64,000 bases of DNA, taken from NCBI GenBank assembly GCA_947629915.1, contig CANRFN010000001.1, positions 1-64,000 on the forward strand. Reading direction: 5' to 3'. Made by a program: the position numbers and the translations under genes. The stretch's first letter is position 1. Each line of letters starts with the position of its first letter. This stretch comes from an uncultured Oscillospiraceae bacterium. Lineage in GTDB: Bacteria > Bacillota > Clostridia > Oscillospirales > Oscillospiraceae. This document shows, in pieces, positions 62,844 to 64,000 of the stretch. The notes under the pieces are model-generated. The model ran no database searches, had not been told where the DNA came from, and saw nothing but the letters and a program-made list of their open reading frames with translations.

Positions 62844-62880
62844 AGCCCTCCCCTTCGTACTCAAGGGGAGGGCTGCTTTT
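62844..62880 (+). terminator. Terminator-like hairpin inside the csp leader
   Basis: AGCCCTCCCCTT pairs perfectly (12 bp) with AAGGGGAGGGCT over a 7-base loop, followed by GCTTTTATT. It lies about 25 bases after the predicted start of transcription and 65 bases before the csp start codon, so it could attenuate the gene or end a short RNA. Confidence 0.7.
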
Positions 62881-62944
62881 ATTGCTTCAAAACGCACAAC
62901 GGCATGCACCGGCATGCAAATAGGCATCGAGGAGGAAACTTGTA

Positions 62945-63163
62945 ATGACTGGTACTGTGAAATGGTTCAACGCAGAAAAGGGCTATGGCTTCATCACCCC
63001 TGACGATGGCACTGACGATGTTTTCGTCCACTTCTCTGCTATCGTGGCCGAGGGCTACAAGAAGCTGGTGGAAGGCCAGAAGGTGACCTACGACACGGAG
63101 CCCGATCCGCGGGGGGCCAAGGGCATTCGCGCAGCCAACGTGGTTGCACAGCCCGCAGACTAA
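62945..63163 (+). CDS. csp: Cold-shock protein
   Basis: This 72-residue OB-fold nucleic-acid chaperone has RNP1 (KGYGFI) and RNP2 (VFVHF) intact and the start [21 protein letters not shown] lies upstream of the ATG. The protein is slightly longer than the 66-residue CspB, with a short Ala/Gln/Pro tail. Regulation probably runs through the long leader with its hairpin. Confidence 0.96.
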   Translation: MTGTVKWFNAEKGYGFITPDDGTDDVFVHFSAIVAEGYKKLVEGQKVTYDTEPDPRGAKGIRAANVVAQPAD

Positions 63164-63238
63164 TCCGTAGATCGGAATCACCGTGAGAATAAGGGCCTGC
63201 CGGTTCTTTTGGGTGGGCTCTTTTCTTATTCCCGATAC

Positions 63239-63287
63239 AAAAACGCCTGTCTCCGCCGGGCTCTCCGGCGAGGACAGGCGTTTGATT
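63239..63287. terminator. Bidirectional terminator between csp and the DUF896 gene
   Basis: AAACGCCTGTC pairs with GACAGGCGTTT and CCGCCGG with CCGGCG inside. On the minus strand the stem is followed by five T residues; on the plus strand GATTTTC follows. Confidence 0.88.
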
Positions 63288-63295
63288 TTCTCTTC

Positions 63296-63523
63296 TCAGC
63301 TCAGGATGCCGTGCTGGTCCGCCCGCTCCCGCAGGGGCCGCTTCACCCCGTCCGGGCCCACCACATAGGTGTTGTCCAGTTGGCCGATGAGATTGGCCTT
63401 CACGCTGTCGATATACTCCCGGCGGAGGGCATCCCGCTCTTTGAGCTCCTCCGGGGTGAGGGTCTCGCCCCGCTTCACCCGCCGGGCAAATTCGTTGATC
63501 CGGGCTATTTTCGCTTGGTTCAT
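63296..63523 (-). CDS. DUF896 family protein (YnzC-like)
   Basis: This 75-residue helical protein begins NQAKIARINEFARRVKRG and has the family core LTPEELKERDALRREYID. B. subtilis YnzC is a small two-helix protein of the SOS-linked yneA operon with unknown function. Its ATG overlaps the ylmH stop (TGATG), so translation is coupled. A terminator follows. Confidence 0.92.
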   Translation of the reverse strand: MNQAKIARINEFARRVKRGETLTPEELKERDALRREYIDSVKANLIGQLDNTYVVGPDGVKRPLRERADQHGILS

Positions 63524-64000
63524 CAGAGGTAACGCTCCATTTCTATCACGGTTCTGCCCTTTCGGGACTGGCCCCCCACCGTCTTCAAGATGCACTTGCC
63601 CAGGCCTCTGCAGGTGATCACATCGCCCTCGGCCACGGCCTTGTCCCCCTTCAGGCACTCCCGGTGGTTCAGGGACACCCGGCCCGCCGCGATGAGATCA
63701 GAGGCCTTGCCCCGGGACAGGGAGAATCCGGAGCCCAGCACGGTGTCCAGGCGCAGGCTGGCCACCGTGTCGTGAATCACCTTCACCTCTGCCGGGGCGG
63801 GGCTGAGTTCGCCTAAGGGGATCTCCTTCAGCTGGAGGCGGGCTCTCCCCGCCTGGGTAAACTGCTGCAGCAGGATGGGCACCGTCTCCTGCAGGGCCAC
63901 GATCTGAGCCCTGCCCGGCAGCATCAGGATGTCTCCCAGCCGCTCCCGGGTGAGCCCCAGGCCCATGAGGCCGCCCAACAGATCCCGGTGGGTGAGGTTG
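63523..64000 (-). CDS. ylmH: YlmH-like S4 domain RNA-binding protein (partial)
   Basis: This is the C-terminal 158 residues of a minus-strand gene whose start lies beyond the window edge. The visible part has the YlmH segment HRDLLGGLMGLGLTRERLGD and a C-terminal S4 domain (LRLDTVLGSGFSLSRGKASD, GRVSLNHRECLKGDKAV). YlmH/RqcP binds the 50S subunit in ribosome-associated quality control and sits near the division cluster in many Firmicutes. The frame stays open to the end of the window. Confidence 0.9.
   Translation of the reverse strand, partial: NLTHRDLLGGLMGLGLTRERLGDILMLPGRAQIVALQETVPILLQQFTQAGRARLQLKEIPLGELSPAPAEVKVIHDTVASLRLDTVLGSGFSLSRGKASDLIAAGRVSLNHRECLKGDKAVAEGDVITCRGLGKCILKTVGGQSRKGRTVIEMERYL

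Overview
The window looks like chromosome from a GC-rich Clostridia bacterium, most likely an Oscillospiraceae-type gut anaerobe (Flavonifractor, Intestinimonas or Oscillibacter relatives). This is an inference from gene content. The gdpP-rplI-dnaB and tilS-hpt-ftsH gene orders, an alanine T-box, a CIRCE element, and DUF1292, DUF4250, DUF896 and YlmH proteins are all Firmicutes traits. The open reading frames are strongly GC-biased. I saw no rRNA, tRNA, prophage, insertion sequence or CRISPR array. Most of the sequence is housekeeping; the more accessory parts are 1-10 kb, 24.5-27.6 kb, 37.8-39.7 kb and 42.6-47.3 kb.

Layout. 1-6.3 kb, minus strand: a small HU-like protein, then a two-component system (response regulator, histidine kinase) followed by an FtsX-type ABC exporter, the usual arrangement of envelope-stress or antimicrobial-peptide sensing modules. 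6.4-11.6 kb: a DUF1292 protein, a double-flavodoxin oxidoreductase, a GH36 alpha-galactosidase and a MATE exporter. 12-13.4 kb: an AzgA/PbuG-type purine permease. 13.6-21 kb: two divergent late-cobalamin operons sharing a 151-bp promoter region. cbiB-cobD-cobQ-Cys-rich protein run left; cobT-cobU-cobS-cobU-like-cobC run right. Together they convert cobyrinate a,c-diamide to cobyric acid, make aminopropanol phosphate, and build and attach the nucleotide loop. 21-24.4 kb: HIT, DUF4250 and cupin proteins, a B12-binding-type radical SAM protein and a DUF434 protein.

24.5-32.5 kb, minus strand: a secreted SLH/CAP/LRR protein, an ABC-F ATPase, and alaS behind a T-box leader with a GCC specifier. 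32.7-37.6 kb: clpB with a CIRCE operator, then feoA-feoB. 37.8-42.4 kb: a Pro/Glu/Thr-rich SLH protein, ogt and pyrG. 42.6-47.3 kb: a self-contained module of an ECF sigma factor, a zinc-binding anti-sigma factor, an ABC-2 permease fused to an M1-peptidase-like ectodomain without a visible HExxH, an ABC ATPase and a second permease. An ECF-like promoter precedes it. 47.5-64 kb: ilvE; the long plus-strand run gdpP, a second DHH phosphoesterase, rplI, dnaB, tilS, hpt, ftsH, lepB, a membrane protein, metG, a lipoprotein and tatD; then a cold-shock gene with a terminator-like hairpin in its leader; then minus-strand DUF896 and ylmH, the latter running off the window.

No wholly new multi-gene system stands out. 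The best leads are the ECF/pseudo-peptidase ABC module, a recurrent TGCACAAAGT palindrome found at the ABC exporter and at the ogt promoter, the tandem cyclic-dinucleotide-type phosphoesterases with a possible AUU start, the csp leader hairpin, and a truncated CobU-like protein in the cobalamin operon.
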